From the NCBI GenBank assembly GCA_963832715.1, contig CAWHVB010000010.1, forward strand, positions 1-64,000: a DNA stretch of 64,000 bases, written 5' to 3'. Source of the stretch: DATFVA01 sp963832715 (lineage in GTDB: Bacteria > Bacteroidota > Ignavibacteria > Ignavibacteriales > Ignavibacteriaceae). Made by a program: the position numbers and the translations under genes. Numbering within the stretch: position 1 is the stretch's first letter; each line of letters opens with the position of its first letter. This document shows, in pieces, positions 44,135 through 53,425 of this stretch. The notes beneath the pieces are model-generated. The model ran no database searches. It had not been told where the DNA came from and was given only the letters and a program-made list of their open reading frames with translations.

Positions 44135-45379
44135 TTACTTGCTCAGCACCATCTTCTTCACAATAGTTCCTGCATCAGATTCAAGTTTGTAGAAATAAAC
44201 ACCGCTCGAGATTCCATTCCCGTTAAACGATGTTTTATAATTTCCTGCCGGTCTGTAATCATTTACCAGTACTGCTATCTCTTTTCCCAGGGTATCATAA
44301 ACTTTCAATCTAACGAATGAGTTCACCGGGACGGTATAATCGATTATCGTCTCCGGGTTGAAAGGATTTGGATAATTCTGATTGAGCCTGTATCCGGAAA
44401 GAACTTCTCCTGTCCTACCATCATTAGTCCCGGTAACCGACTGCCTTAAATATAAGCCGTCTTCCCGTGCCAAAAAAATTCTGCCTTCGTGTTCTAATAT
44501 ATCGTAAGAAAATCCGTCAGGAAGTAGTTCTTCTTCATCCGCCCATCCTGCACCTGTTTCTGCATCTTTATTTCTTTTTTGAATCCAGGTTCCTTCCGGA
44601 ACGATGTTCGTCAGGGTATAAAGATAATTTAAGCCTTCATACACGATACGGTATATTCCGTTATGCGTGCCGTTATTGTCATTCGTCCAGCTTTTCCCTG
44701 CATCGCTGCTCCTGATTATTCGTGTGCCGTTTACAGCGTAAATTGTATCGCCTGTGTTTATGAGTTTATTTATCAGCAGTCCGGGCCGGAGGAAACCATA
44801 ATAAAAACCTTCCGTCCAGCTGCCGCCTGCAAAATCATACTTATAAAAAGTGCCGTTTGCCCCGGCGGCGATGATTAAAAAATTCTGTGAACTTATTATG
44901 CTCTGCACATTAACAGAATAATTCGGCAGTGAATCATTTAAGGCCGACCAGCTGTCTGCGGTACTGTCAAGAACAAAAGTACCATTCCCTAAAGTGGAAG
45001 CATGTAGAACGTTATCCTTAACTGCAAATCCCGATACCGATACAGGTGACGAGCTGTCCGTCTGCCAGGTAATGCCGTTATCCGGACTGAAATACACACC
45101 CGAGCTGAATGTACCTGCATAAATATTTCCCTGGAAAAAAGATAGTGCTGTTATATTTATTGTTTCATTATTTACAGCAAGCATATCCCAGGTATTCCCG
45201 TTATCGCTGCTGAAGTAAATCTTATTTGAGAATGTACCCGCATATATGTTATCATCATTTATTGCCAACGTTTCGATAGGGACTGCAGGTATGTCATCAA
45301 TCCTTACCCATTGAGAATATGTACGGCTGAAACCAGTCAGCAGCATCGTAATTACAAGAACTATTTTTACAGTATGCAT
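44135..45379 (-). CDS. T9SS-exported BNR-repeat protein
   Basis: The 414-residue protein has a signal peptide (to TYSQ, about 22). About seven repeats contain NIYAGTFS..IYFSSDNGNTW. The T9SS sorting domain is at about 333-414 (NYPNPFNPETIIDYTV...KKMVLSK). It is half the size of the other propellers in the window. It may be co-transcribed with the NTF2-like gene downstream. Confidence 0.88.
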   Translation of the reverse strand: MHTVKIVLVITMLLTGFSRTYSQWVRIDDIPAVPIETLAINDDNIYAGTFSNKIYFSSDNGNTWDMLAVNNETINITALSFFQGNIYAGTFSSGVYFSPDNGITWQTDSSSPVSVSGFAVKDNVLHASTLGNGTFVLDSTADSWSALNDSLPNYSVNVQSIISSQNFLIIAAGANGTFYKYDFAGGSWTEGFYYGFLRPGLLINKLINTGDTIYAVNGTRIIRSSDAGKSWTNDNNGTHNGIYRIVYEGLNYLYTLTNIVPEGTWIQKRNKDAETGAGWADEEELLPDGFSYDILEHEGRIFLAREDGLYLRQSVTGTNDGRTGEVLSGYRLNQNYPNPFNPETIIDYTVPVNSFVRLKVYDTLGKEIAVLVNDYRPAGNYKTSFNGNGISSGVYFYKLESDAGTIVKKMVLSK

Positions 45380-45495
45380 TTATTTTTTCTTTAGTTTAAT
45401 CCACTTTTATAACATCATCTAATTAAATATTATTTACGGTAAATGTTTACGGCTGAGCAAGGCTGATCGTTAAAGCCTTTTGTCTTTCCGAAAAC

Positions 45496-45533
45496 AAAAA
45501 TCCCCGGGATGAAATTTTGTATCAAACCGGGGA
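45496..45533 (-). terminator. Intrinsic terminator of the DUF4242 gene
   Basis: On the minus strand TCCCCGG ... CCGGGGA is followed by TTTTTG. The stem has 7 pairs and starts 14 bases after the stop. Confidence 0.7.
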
Positions 45534-45547
45534 GAGATTTATAATGA

Positions 45548-45799
45548 TCAGGATCCTTCTTTAACTTCTATTATTTCCTGCGGCATCAGTCCGTGGGCTT
45601 CTTTGTGAACCTGGAGTGCTGCCTCTTTACTTGGTGCTTCGGAAAGACAGAATACTGTACCATCTTTTTCATTGAACCAGTATTTCAGGTATTTAACCCC
45701 ATGATCATCCTGTTTCTTCAGATCCAGCTGATGCGCATGTTCTACAGCCTCGGCGGTTAACCCGTCGACTCCTTTATGGACATCCATAAATAGCGGCAT
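45548..45799 (-). CDS. DUF4242 protein (SCO4226-type nickel-binding family)
   Basis: The 83-residue ferredoxin-fold protein has FMDVHKGVDGLTAEAVEHAHQLDLKKQDDHGVKYLKYWFNEKDGTVFCLSEAP...AALQVHKEAHG, the complete DUF4242 pattern. The characterised relative SCO4226 from Streptomyces binds nickel. His residues at the equivalent places (VHKG, EHAH) are present, so metal binding is plausible. A single gene with its own terminator. Confidence 0.85.
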   Translation of the reverse strand: MPLFMDVHKGVDGLTAEAVEHAHQLDLKKQDDHGVKYLKYWFNEKDGTVFCLSEAPSKEAALQVHKEAHGLMPQEIIEVKEGS

Positions 45800-46114
45800 T
45801 TTAATGCTCCTTTATTTGTTATAGATAAATTGATTTAATGTTAAGGGAAAGCAGCTCAATAGATGAGAAGCAACTATAATTTTGTTTCTCACGGGATAGT
45901 TGTGCTGAGCGATAACATTCTTTATAGAATTCATCCTGGTGCCTGTCAACGCTTGAAAAAAGCACCGGGGAATAAACACATAAGTAAAGGAAGCTTGTGA
46001 AAGGGGACAAACATTGAAACCGGTTGCTTTATGCACCTTGTCATCTTTAACCATCTGCGGATACTATTGTCTTTATAAAACAAAATATTTATAAAATAAT
46101 TTACAGGTCCGATC
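45800..46114. other. Intergenic, divergent promoters
   Basis: 315 bases between divergent genes. No gene; an imperfect CCTGGTGC/GCACCGGGG inverted repeat is near 45927-45970. Promoters for both neighbours must be here but were not resolved. Confidence 0.4.
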
Positions 46115-46510
46115 ATGTTTATTAAAAAGATTTATTCAGGAATTGTTTTCTCATTTTTATTATTGATGTTGATTACTCTGACCACTGCAGGCTGCAAGGA
46201 TAATTCAACCGATACCTACAACGGAGGCGGCAGTTCTACTCCGCCGGATGACCAGGTATGGATGCAGAACACAAGCTTCAATGCCAAAAACAAAACTATT
46301 ACCGCCGGTACTAAAATTACCTGGGTAAATAAGGATTCATTTAATCATACAGTGACCAGCGGTACGGCAGGAAATCCTGATGGATTATTTGACAGCGGCT
46401 CACTCGGTTCAGGAGGAACTTTCAGCTATACATTTACTACCGCCGGAACTTATAATTATTACTGCAGGATCCATCAGAGCGTAATGACAGGAAAGATTGT
46501 TGTACAGTGA
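46115..46510 (+). CDS. Cupredoxin (plastocyanin-like) lipoprotein
   Basis: The 131-residue protein has a lipobox TTAGC (Cys27). A type 1 copper domain follows with ligands His78 (NHTVTSG), Cys117, His120 and Met124 (YYCRIHQSVMTG). It would sit in the outer or inner membrane facing the periplasm as a small electron carrier. An isolated gene, so the redox partner is unknown. A hairpin terminator lies ~160 bases downstream. Confidence 0.9.
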   Translation: MFIKKIYSGIVFSFLLLMLITLTTAGCKDNSTDTYNGGGSSTPPDDQVWMQNTSFNAKNKTITAGTKITWVNKDSFNHTVTSGTAGNPDGLFDSGSLGSGGTFSYTFTTAGTYNYYCRIHQSVMTGKIVVQ

Positions 46511-46633
46511 CAGTATGCGTATTGAAGATAGGGAGTCGTGCTAATCCGTAGCGTATAGGTCTCGAAGAGCTACGCTAAGAAGGTGCGAGGCTAAGAAGAT
46601 AAGAAGATAAGTATGTTGCAACCCTATCGTAGT

Positions 46634-46655
46634 TCAGGTCTCCCGATGTGAGATA
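46634..46655. repeat. Empty target site for the MITE-like element
   Basis: TTCAGGTCTCCCGATGTGAG reads through the position where copies 1 and 2 are inserted, with a single TCCC (46641-46644). Upstream context (GTTGCAACC...CGTAG) matches that of copy 2. It is therefore the unoccupied form of the same small repeat. Confidence 0.7.
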
Positions 46656-46670
46656 TTTAAGGTTAAAAAT

Positions 46671-46710
46671 AAAGGGCTCCGCAGTCAGATGATTTAGCGG
46701 AGTCCCTTTT
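46671..46710 (+). terminator. Intrinsic terminator downstream of the cupredoxin gene
   Basis: AAAGGGCTCCGC ... GCGGAGTCCCTTTT with an 17-19 base loop, T-run on the + strand and A-run before it, so it could act in both directions. Confidence 0.7.
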
Positions 46711-46813
46711 AATACACAACGCAGCAAAGGTCTTTGAAAAGCTATCCTTCGACGGGTTAAGGATAGGAGGCGTCATTCGTAGTCATTTAAGGGAATTCCG
46801 GATTTGAATTATG

Positions 46814-46835
46814 AAGCCGAACTAGCTTTCGGCTT
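46814..46835. repeat. AAGCCGAA/TTCGGCTT hairpin repeat
   Basis: Eight-base stem with 6-base loop, followed by TACATTTTC, as on the right flank of the hairpin inside MITE copy 1. Confidence 0.6.
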
Positions 46836-47367
46836 TACATTTTCAGTTTCTATAAAATGCAGGGAACTACAGGAGGAAAATCAATTGAGACTAACGGAGA
46901 AATGTATCTAAGAACTCTGCCGGATCTGTTTATATTTTCAACAGCTTTGACAAAATGGCAGACGCAGTTGTTAGACCGTATTAATGACGGAGAATAGACG
47001 GAGAAGGAACGGAGAAGGACTCAATATGAGACACATCAAAAACTGCGAAAAAACACGATTTTCCGCTGTTGAAAAATTAAATATTTGACAAAATGTCAGT
47101 ACCCAAAAACGAGACAACCATTAGTGAAGACCCCTAATAAAGTATTCTATTTCTCCAAGTTTAAGTAGAAAGCGGGGTGAGAAAAGTATCGAAATAACGA
47201 ATAACTATTACGGTTGAACAGAGAAATTGATAAACCTTTCCTTCTACCAGCTAAAGCCGCAGTGTTAACCTTTAAGCAAGCAGCTTATTATATAAAACGT
47301 TGTATCTGTGTAAAACCTGACTGAGGTAAAACACAAAATTAAAAGAATACTTAACTTTCTTATTTAA

Positions 47368-48833
47368 TTATTTTCTTATTTCTTCCCTGGAGTAATTACC
47401 CATTGAAACTTCCACAGCCGTTTTATATGCGAGGTCAACGATTTTCTCGAACAAAGGTCCGTTTAGTGTTTCCACTTTGTCTGAGGGCTGGTGAAGATGA
47501 TCATAGCTGTTGGTTGTTACAAAGTATAAACAGGGGATACCTTTTTCGTGGAATGGAGTTGCGTCTGCACCCCCGCCGTTCCAGGTTTCATTAACCATCA
47601 TTTTATCGCCGGCATCATCTATCTGTCTTGCTATCATCCACAGGTCTGGGGCGCTTTTGCCGTTGCCTACTTTTATGCTATCTCCGTATCCTACACAATC
47701 CAGGTTCAGCATTGCGGTGATATTATCATAACCATTCTTCCAGCTTTCGACGAAATACTTCGAACCGTTAAGTCCCTGCTCTTCTCCTGCAAATAAAACA
47801 AATATCACCGAACTCTTAGGTTTAATTCCGTTCTTTACAAATGCTTTTGCAATTTCCATAACGCCTGAAGCACCCGATGCATTATCATTTGCACCAGGAA
47901 ATAACAATCCGGCCTGCGTACCGACATGATCCAGATGGCCGCCTATGACTACATATTCGTTCTTCAGAACAGAATCGGTACCTTCAATCATTCCCGCTAC
48001 GTCCATCGTTCCGGCATTCTTCTCGTAATGTGCGTTAACTTCTATCATTGCTTTCGCAGCGAGGTTCATTGAAAATGGTTTTTTGCCTTCGTCAATTTTA
48101 GTCTGACAGCCTTTTATTGTAAATCCGTTCCCATGCAGCAGTCTATCTGCCGCCTCTAACGAGATATGAAGCTGCGGAAAATCAACAGGCTGTTCTCCAT
48201 CGCCGTGCAGCACGCTGCCGATAAGGGGCTGCGGTTCTTTATCATTCGGAAGCGACACAAAAAGAATTCCTTTTGCCCATGCTTAATTGCCGTGAGTGAT
48301 TTCTCCCGGGGATAGCCTTCTCCCCAGCTGCTGTCCTTAACCTTCCATCCGGGATTATACTTGAATACCATAACTATTTTATTCTTTACGTTTACACCTG
48401 CGTAATCGTCGTACTCAAGATCGGGACGCGAAATCCCATACCCGCAGAAAACCACAGGCAGAGTAAATCTGTTCGACCCTGTAAATCCGCGCATAACAAA
48501 GTCTTTACCCAAATCATAGTTCGTGGTATCTGTCATGGTTATAACTTTGAACACAGCCGGAGTATCGATCCGGTTGTATTCGATATTAAAAAATTTAAAA
48601 TAACCTTTATCCCCGGCTGGTTTTAATCCAAGTCCTGCAAATTTATCAGCAGCAAACTTCGCGGCTTGATTATACCCGGGACTGCCGGCCAGCCTTCCTC
48701 CGTATTCCGGAGATGAAAGGATACTGACGTAATTCAGCAGATCTTCTTTATTGATTTTATAAGGTTCAGAGGTATCCTGAGCATTGACAATGACTGAGGC
48801 GAAGAAAAGAGTGAGAGTTAGTATTTTTAGCAT
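47368..48833 (-). pseudogene. M28-family zinc aminopeptidase, one frameshift
   Basis: The N-terminal part runs from ATG 48833 (signal peptide to VNAQ; YGGRLAGSPGYNQAAKFAADKF). The C-terminal part runs in another frame to 47368. One missing G near 48283 (CATGGG then CAAAAGG) would give ...KHGAKGILFVSLPND, as expected. Zinc ligands and acid residues are intact: GGHLDHVGTQ, GANDNASG, AGEEQGLNGS, NLDCVGYG and DHLHQPSD. The protease-associated insert between is normal. The family releases N-terminal residues from peptides in the periplasm. Intact motifs on both sides favour a recent indel or a sequencing error. Confidence 0.85.
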
Positions 48834-49053
48834 AACTTATAACAAGATTTAAGAAAAAAATAAGATGAAAAAAGAACAGTAACAAGTAACAAGTAAAGCA
48901 TAAAAAAGTACACATTAAAGTTAAAAAGGAAAAAGGAAAAGGAAAAACCTGTAAAGCGAATCGCTGATTCGCTCAGCTAAAACGGGCAGCCCGGTGCACG
49001 CCTTAGAAACATTTTGTAAATTCCATCTGCATAAAAAGAAAAGGATAACTCTT

Positions 49054-49446
49054 ATGGACCAGAAAAACGAGGAAGTCACGGAGGGCTTTCTTCAGTCATT
49101 TGCAGACGCATTTAATGCACACGACATTGACACTGTAATGTCTCATATGACCAGCGATTGCATTTTCCAGGCATCGGGAGGGCCGGACTATGACGGGGAA
49201 AAGTTTACGGGTCAGACACAGGTAAGGAAAGCATTCGAAGATGTGTTTGAAATTTTTCCGGATGCTAACTGGGGTAATCCGCGCCACTTCATTTCCGGCA
49301 GCAGGGGTTTCTCCGAATGGATCCTTACCGGAACTAAGAAGGATGGGACAAAGATTGAAGTAACAGGATGCGATTTATTTACTTTCAGGGACGGCAAAAT
49401 TGCAATCAAAAATTCTTATAGAAAGAATCGCCCGGCCGGAAAATAA
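49054..49446 (+). CDS. NTF2-like (SnoaL) protein
   Basis: Start chosen at ATG 49054 with AAGGA nine bases upstream; the frame is open further up but not protein-like. The 130 residues fit the SnoaL-like fold: GFLQSFADAFNAHDIDTVMSHMTSDCIFQASGGPDYDGEKFTGQTQVRKAFEDVFEIFPDANW, ending CDLFTFRDGKIAIKNSYRK. Members include polyketide cyclases and steroid isomerase-like proteins. It is cytoplasmic, and the substrate is unknown. Confidence 0.82.
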   Translation: MDQKNEEVTEGFLQSFADAFNAHDIDTVMSHMTSDCIFQASGGPDYDGEKFTGQTQVRKAFEDVFEIFPDANWGNPRHFISGSRGFSEWILTGTKKDGTKIEVTGCDLFTFRDGKIAIKNSYRKNRPAGK

Positions 49447-49541
49447 TACATTCATTTGAAATCTAATGCTTTAAATCCTTCGGGCGTTCCTGACTTATTG
49501 GTACTTTATTCTACTGATTCTTCCTTAGCACTACATCCATT

Positions 49542-50567
49542 TTACCTCATAAGTACCATCTTCTTCGTTGCAATGAATGAGCCTGATTGAAATTTATAGA
49601 AATAAATTCCGCTGGATAAGCCTGCTGCATCAAAGTTTACTGAATAGGTGCCTGCGTCTTTTTCTGAGTTAACCAAAGTGGTTACCTCGTTTCCAAGAAC
49701 GTCGTATATCTTAATTACTACTTTGCTGAATTCAGGAACTGTATAATTTATTGAAGTTGCCGGGTTAAAAGGATTGGGATAGTTCTGGTAAAGAATGAAA
49801 TCTGCCGGGGTGTTCTCTGCTTCATTTACTCCTGTTACATTCAGATCATTATAACCGATCGTTTCCGATTGGTAGACTGTCATTGATCTGGTGCTCTGCA
49901 CAAATACAACTACACTTAAGCTGTCTGCATCCCACAGGGGATCTAAATCGATTGTTTGAGGAATATTTTTGGTTTCGTTCATATCGATAACCAATGGCTG
50001 TCCGGCAGGTTCAGGGAGCATTTTTCTCATTACGTGTTTATGATTTGCAATGCCGTTCCTTCCGGCATAATAGAGATCTTCAACCAGCACAAAATGAATG
50101 ACAAGATCACTGTCGGGAATTTCTCCTGTTCTTGTTACCATAGCATTGATATCAAATCGGGTTGAACTCCGCGTCCCGCTTAACATTATTTTTAAGGGAC
50201 TCTCAACTGTAATAAGGTTGTCGAGACTTGCCGCCCAGCCTGAAGCCCCTCCCTGGTGAATTCCGTCGAACCAGCCCTGCGGTGTTGCATGAACGGAGTT
50301 ATAATAACTATCCCTTGCGTCTGATCCTTCCATACTCTGATAGTAAAGCGAATCATCAGAATAAGGGTAAACCATATGATAAAAAATGTAGCTTATTTTA
50401 TCTCCGTTTTGTCCAGCCAGGTAACTATTAACGGCATTGTGTGCAGGAGGACAAAGCGGGCAGTTTGAATTTGTGAAAACTTCGACTAAAACTTTTCTTT
50501 CTTCCTGTGCAAAAAGCACCGTTGTGAACAAGTATGCAATTGCAGCAGCAAGTATTAAATACTTCAT
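49542..50567 (-). CDS. Omp28-like T9SS protein with thioredoxin-type CxxC
   Basis: ATG at 50567 with GAGGAG upstream is the true start (the frame extends 120 bases higher). The 341 residues have a signal peptide (to LFAQ). An Omp28-type thioredoxin-like domain follows (VLVEVFTNSNCPLCPPAHNAVNSYL with a CPLC pair, GWFDG, cis-Pro region), then a beta domain. The T9SS sorting domain is at about 260-341 (NYPNPFNPATSINYTV...KKMVLMR). Omp28-like proteins are surface proteins of Bacteroidota; a redox role is possible from CxxC. Confidence 0.85.
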   Translation of the reverse strand: MKYLILAAAIAYLFTTVLFAQEERKVLVEVFTNSNCPLCPPAHNAVNSYLAGQNGDKISYIFYHMVYPYSDDSLYYQSMEGSDARDSYYNSVHATPQGWFDGIHQGGASGWAASLDNLITVESPLKIMLSGTRSSTRFDINAMVTRTGEIPDSDLVIHFVLVEDLYYAGRNGIANHKHVMRKMLPEPAGQPLVIDMNETKNIPQTIDLDPLWDADSLSVVVFVQSTRSMTVYQSETIGYNDLNVTGVNEAENTPADFILYQNYPNPFNPATSINYTVPEFSKVVIKIYDVLGNEVTTLVNSEKDAGTYSVNFDAAGLSSGIYFYKFQSGSFIATKKMVLMR

Positions 50568-50742
50568 TCTTCTCCTCAGAACTATTAGTATAATGTTTAA
50601 AATGAAGTTATAAAAGATGGATTCAAATTGTATCACGAAAATGTAACAGAAGGCTCCGGATAGCTGTACAGGGCTGGTCAGGCACAAGTATCTATTGCTG
50701 TTTGACGGGAAAAAGCGGTTTAATGAAGTATAACGTCTCCCG

Positions 50743-51231
50743 CTACTGACCCTGAATTGTGAAATCTGTTACTTCATCTTTAGCATCGAATTTAAATACG
50801 AGCCATCTTGCACCGCTGCCGTAGTGTGAAGGTCCAAGGTAATATTCCATATCCCACTCAGGAAAATTATGTGTTCCTTCTGGCTCGCCGAGCATATCTA
50901 TAATACCGGTTTTGTTATTTCCAACGAATCTTTTATGCATCGTTAAATCAGATATCATTCTGTCGCGGGTATTGTCGTCGGGATTTTTTAGTCCGGTATT
51001 CTTCCACCTTTCCGGAATGAACGGAAGGTCATCCGAACCCGGGGCCTGAACATATGTCATTACTTTCCCGTTAAGTGCGGAATAAATTGAATCTGAAAAG
51101 ATCACTCCCAAAACACCAAGAACAACAATTACGGCAAATATATATTTATTATTCAAGAAGAAGGACATTCGTCTGCCTGCGAGTAAGACAAGCAGCAGAA
51201 CAGCGATGACTATTATTTTTGGCAAAAACAT
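50743..51231 (-). CDS. Membrane-anchored protein with BamE/SmpA-like domain
   Basis: The 162-residue protein has two N-terminal helices (about 3-20, 28-50). The C-terminal domain RDRMISDLTMHKRFVGNNKTGIIDMLGEPEG...YYLGPS...WLVFKFDAKDEVTDFTI follows the pattern 'helix-helix, LLG.P, Y.LG, L...FD..G.V', seen in BamE/SmpA-like small domains. Role unknown. A single gene on the minus strand. Confidence 0.6.
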   Translation of the reverse strand: MFLPKIIVIAVLLLVLLAGRRMSFFLNNKYIFAVIVVLGVLGVIFSDSIYSALNGKVMTYVQAPGSDDLPFIPERWKNTGLKNPDDNTRDRMISDLTMHKRFVGNNKTGIIDMLGEPEGTHNFPEWDMEYYLGPSHYGSGARWLVFKFDAKDEVTDFTIQGQ

Positions 51232-51427
51232 AATATCAGGTTAGTTGTAAAAGCAACAGATTAAAAGTAAAAAGAAATATGTTAAAAATCAGAAATCGCG
51301 GGGGAGGAGCAAATCGGGCAAATCTTCTAATCCTCGTTCAATATCAACTTTTGCTTACCCGGATGTCCTTTTTTACTCAATTGCTGTACTAAAATTATAG
51401 ATATCAATTTAACCAACGAGGTGACCA

Positions 51428-52975
51428 ATGAAAACTTTGTCACTGCTTGCTGTTTTATGCATTTTATGCACTCTCACCGCAGATTCACAATGGTTCGAAC
51501 AAACATCCCCTACAACAAAAACTCTCTATTCCGTCTCAGTTGTCGATAATTCAATTGCCTGGGCTTGCGGAAGGGAGGGTACTATTATAAGAACAACAAA
51601 CGGGGGAGCTGACTGGACGATCATTTCGCCCGGCTACTTTCAGGATTATCAGCATTTCTGGTCTATTTATGCAATGGATGATATGACGGCTTTTGCTGCC
51701 TATTCACAGCTTGGCGGCATTGGTGATGCAACAGAAGTTTACAAAACAACGGATGGAGGCACAACCTGGACACTTGTTTTTCAGCAGACCGGCGGATGGG
51801 TTATGGATATAAAAATGTTCACCCCTGATGAAGGATTTCTTTATACTTCCCCCCTTAATGAATACTGGAGATTCTTTTATACCACCAACGGCGGTAACAG
51901 CTGGCAGCTGATCAATGAATACCAGGAAAGTATTATTAATGAGACGGGTCATTTTAATTCATCATTCTTCTCGGGAACTGATGTCTGGTTCGGCTCTAAT
52001 TCTACGAATCTCTATCATTCATCGGATAATGGGTATACGTGGGCACACGTGCCGGTAACTACGCAGAATATATACTCCGTCTGGTTTAATACTGCGAATT
52101 GGGGTCTGCTCGCCGGCGATAATCACCTGGAGAGAACGACTGATGGCGGAAGCACCTGGGGACAGACTACAGGTCAGCCTTCAATTGATTCTTCCAGCTC
52201 TATCTTCGGCACAGATACCCGCTGGTGGGTAGGAAATCAGAATCATATTTATTACTCTGATGATAATGTGATATTCTGGAATACACAGTACTCGGCTCCT
52301 TCAGGCAGATATATGGAGATTGCGGGAGCAAGGAACGGCAATCTGATTATCGGCGTCAGGAGCAACGGCGGCATCTCAGCTTATATGTATCCCGTGCCTG
52401 TCGAACTTTCCTCTTTCACCGCTGAGGCTTCAAATGACAATGTGATATTAAACTGGAGGACGGCTTCGGAAACTAATAACAGAGGATTTATACTTCAGAG
52501 ATCTAAAATTGATTTGCCTGATCTCAGAAGATCGGACTGGAAGGAAATCGGTTTCGTTGAAGGGAAGGGAACTACAACCGATGAGAATTCTTATTCATAC
52601 AGAGATCAGAATTTAGGAGCAGGACTTTATTCATACCGGATCATCCAGGTTGATTTCGATGGCACAAGGACTAAAGCGGGAGAGGTTAATGTGGAAGTGG
52701 CATCGCATATTCAAGAGTATTCCCTTGCACAGAATTATCCTGATCCTTTTAACCCGTCGACGAGCATACAGTATTCAATACCCCGGGACGGTTTTGTTTC
52801 TCTTAAAGTTTATAATGCCGCAGGCGAAGAGGTAAAAACACTGGTCAATGAAAGTAAAACAGCCGGCAATTATAAATTAACTTTCAATGCTTCGGGTCTT
52901 CCGAGCGGAATATACTTCTACCGCATTCAAAGCGGCGGCTATACGTCGGTAAAAAAGATGATACTTCTGCGGTAA
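51428..52975 (+). CDS. T9SS-exported Ycf48/BNR-repeat protein
   Basis: The 515-residue protein has a signal peptide (to TADSQ, about 20). Six to seven Ycf48-like repeats follow (GTIIRTTNGGADW, TEVYKTTDGGTTW, YTTNGGNSW and so on). Then comes a PVELSSFTAEASNDNVILNW...NNRGFILQR module (about 322-420) and a T9SS sorting domain (about 432-515, NYPDPFNPSTSI...KKMILLR). The usual N of YPNPF is D here. GAGGTG four bases before ATG. A hairpin follows at 53015-53035. Confidence 0.88.
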   Translation: MKTLSLLAVLCILCTLTADSQWFEQTSPTTKTLYSVSVVDNSIAWACGREGTIIRTTNGGADWTIISPGYFQDYQHFWSIYAMDDMTAFAAYSQLGGIGDATEVYKTTDGGTTWTLVFQQTGGWVMDIKMFTPDEGFLYTSPLNEYWRFFYTTNGGNSWQLINEYQESIINETGHFNSSFFSGTDVWFGSNSTNLYHSSDNGYTWAHVPVTTQNIYSVWFNTANWGLLAGDNHLERTTDGGSTWGQTTGQPSIDSSSSIFGTDTRWWVGNQNHIYYSDDNVIFWNTQYSAPSGRYMEIAGARNGNLIIGVRSNGGISAYMYPVPVELSSFTAEASNDNVILNWRTASETNNRGFILQRSKIDLPDLRRSDWKEIGFVEGKGTTTDENSYSYRDQNLGAGLYSYRIIQVDFDGTRTKAGEVNVEVASHIQEYSLAQNYPDPFNPSTSIQYSIPRDGFVSLKVYNAAGEEVKTLVNESKTAGNYKLTFNASGLPSGIYFYRIQSGGYTSVKKMILLR

Positions 52976-53014
52976 AATACTGAATGTGCGGGAGTGGATG
53001 AGATTTGAATGATA

Positions 53015-53035
53015 CAGTCCGGCCGATCCGGACTG
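53015..53035. terminator. Hairpin downstream of the Ycf48-like gene
   Basis: CAGTCCGG/CCGGACTG with a 5-base loop, 40 bases after the stop; no T-run. Confidence 0.4.
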
Positions 53036-53093
53036 CATTCCAAAAACAAATGACCACTGATTAACCACCGAAAGTAGTTGTGTAGCTCAGGAC

Positions 53094-53220
53094 TCCTGAG
53101 GCTGTGTGAAAATGTATAGCGAAACGCTGTTTCGCTAACCCACGCCATAAATAATTTGAAGTTTTTAGATTCAGCCACGCTGGGTTGTCACCAGGGTTTG
53201 ATTTTCACACAGCCTCTCCT
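53094..53220 (-). mobile_element. MITE-like element copy 3 with target duplication
   Basis: A 119-bp element (53098-53216) is the same length as copy 1 and the complement of it. The same 16-base ends are flanked by TCCT (53094-53097, 53217-53220). Outer flanks CTCAGGAC / GTCCTAAA show the same palindromic target type with a different sequence. Hairpin AGCGAAACGCTGTTTCGCT at 53118-53136. Confidence 0.8.
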
Positions 53221-53425
53221 GTCCTAAACAATCAGCCGTGGAGCAGTTTAGATAAGATTTTTTCCCAACAAAATGGCCATTCCCGACAGGCAGTTGACCT
53301 CAACATTCCTTTCCTCCGTTCATATTAGATATTCTTCCATTCCTAACTTTCTGCTTTTTAATTCGCCTGAAAGTTTATTAAAATGGGTTGAATTATTATT
53401 TGTTTTTCAAATTACTGGAAGAAAA

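Larger units (their letters stand above)
46511..47367. other. Repeat-rich gap with a small ORF
   Basis: It holds a purine tract (46574-46611), an uninterrupted MITE target (46634-46655), a terminator (46671-46710) and an AAGCCGAA hairpin (46814-46835). A 46-codon frame at 46857-46997 (MQGTTGGKSIETNGEMYLRTLPDLF...) looks like a gene remnant but lacks a ribosome site. 47000-47367 is AT-rich with nothing recognised. Confidence 0.5.
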
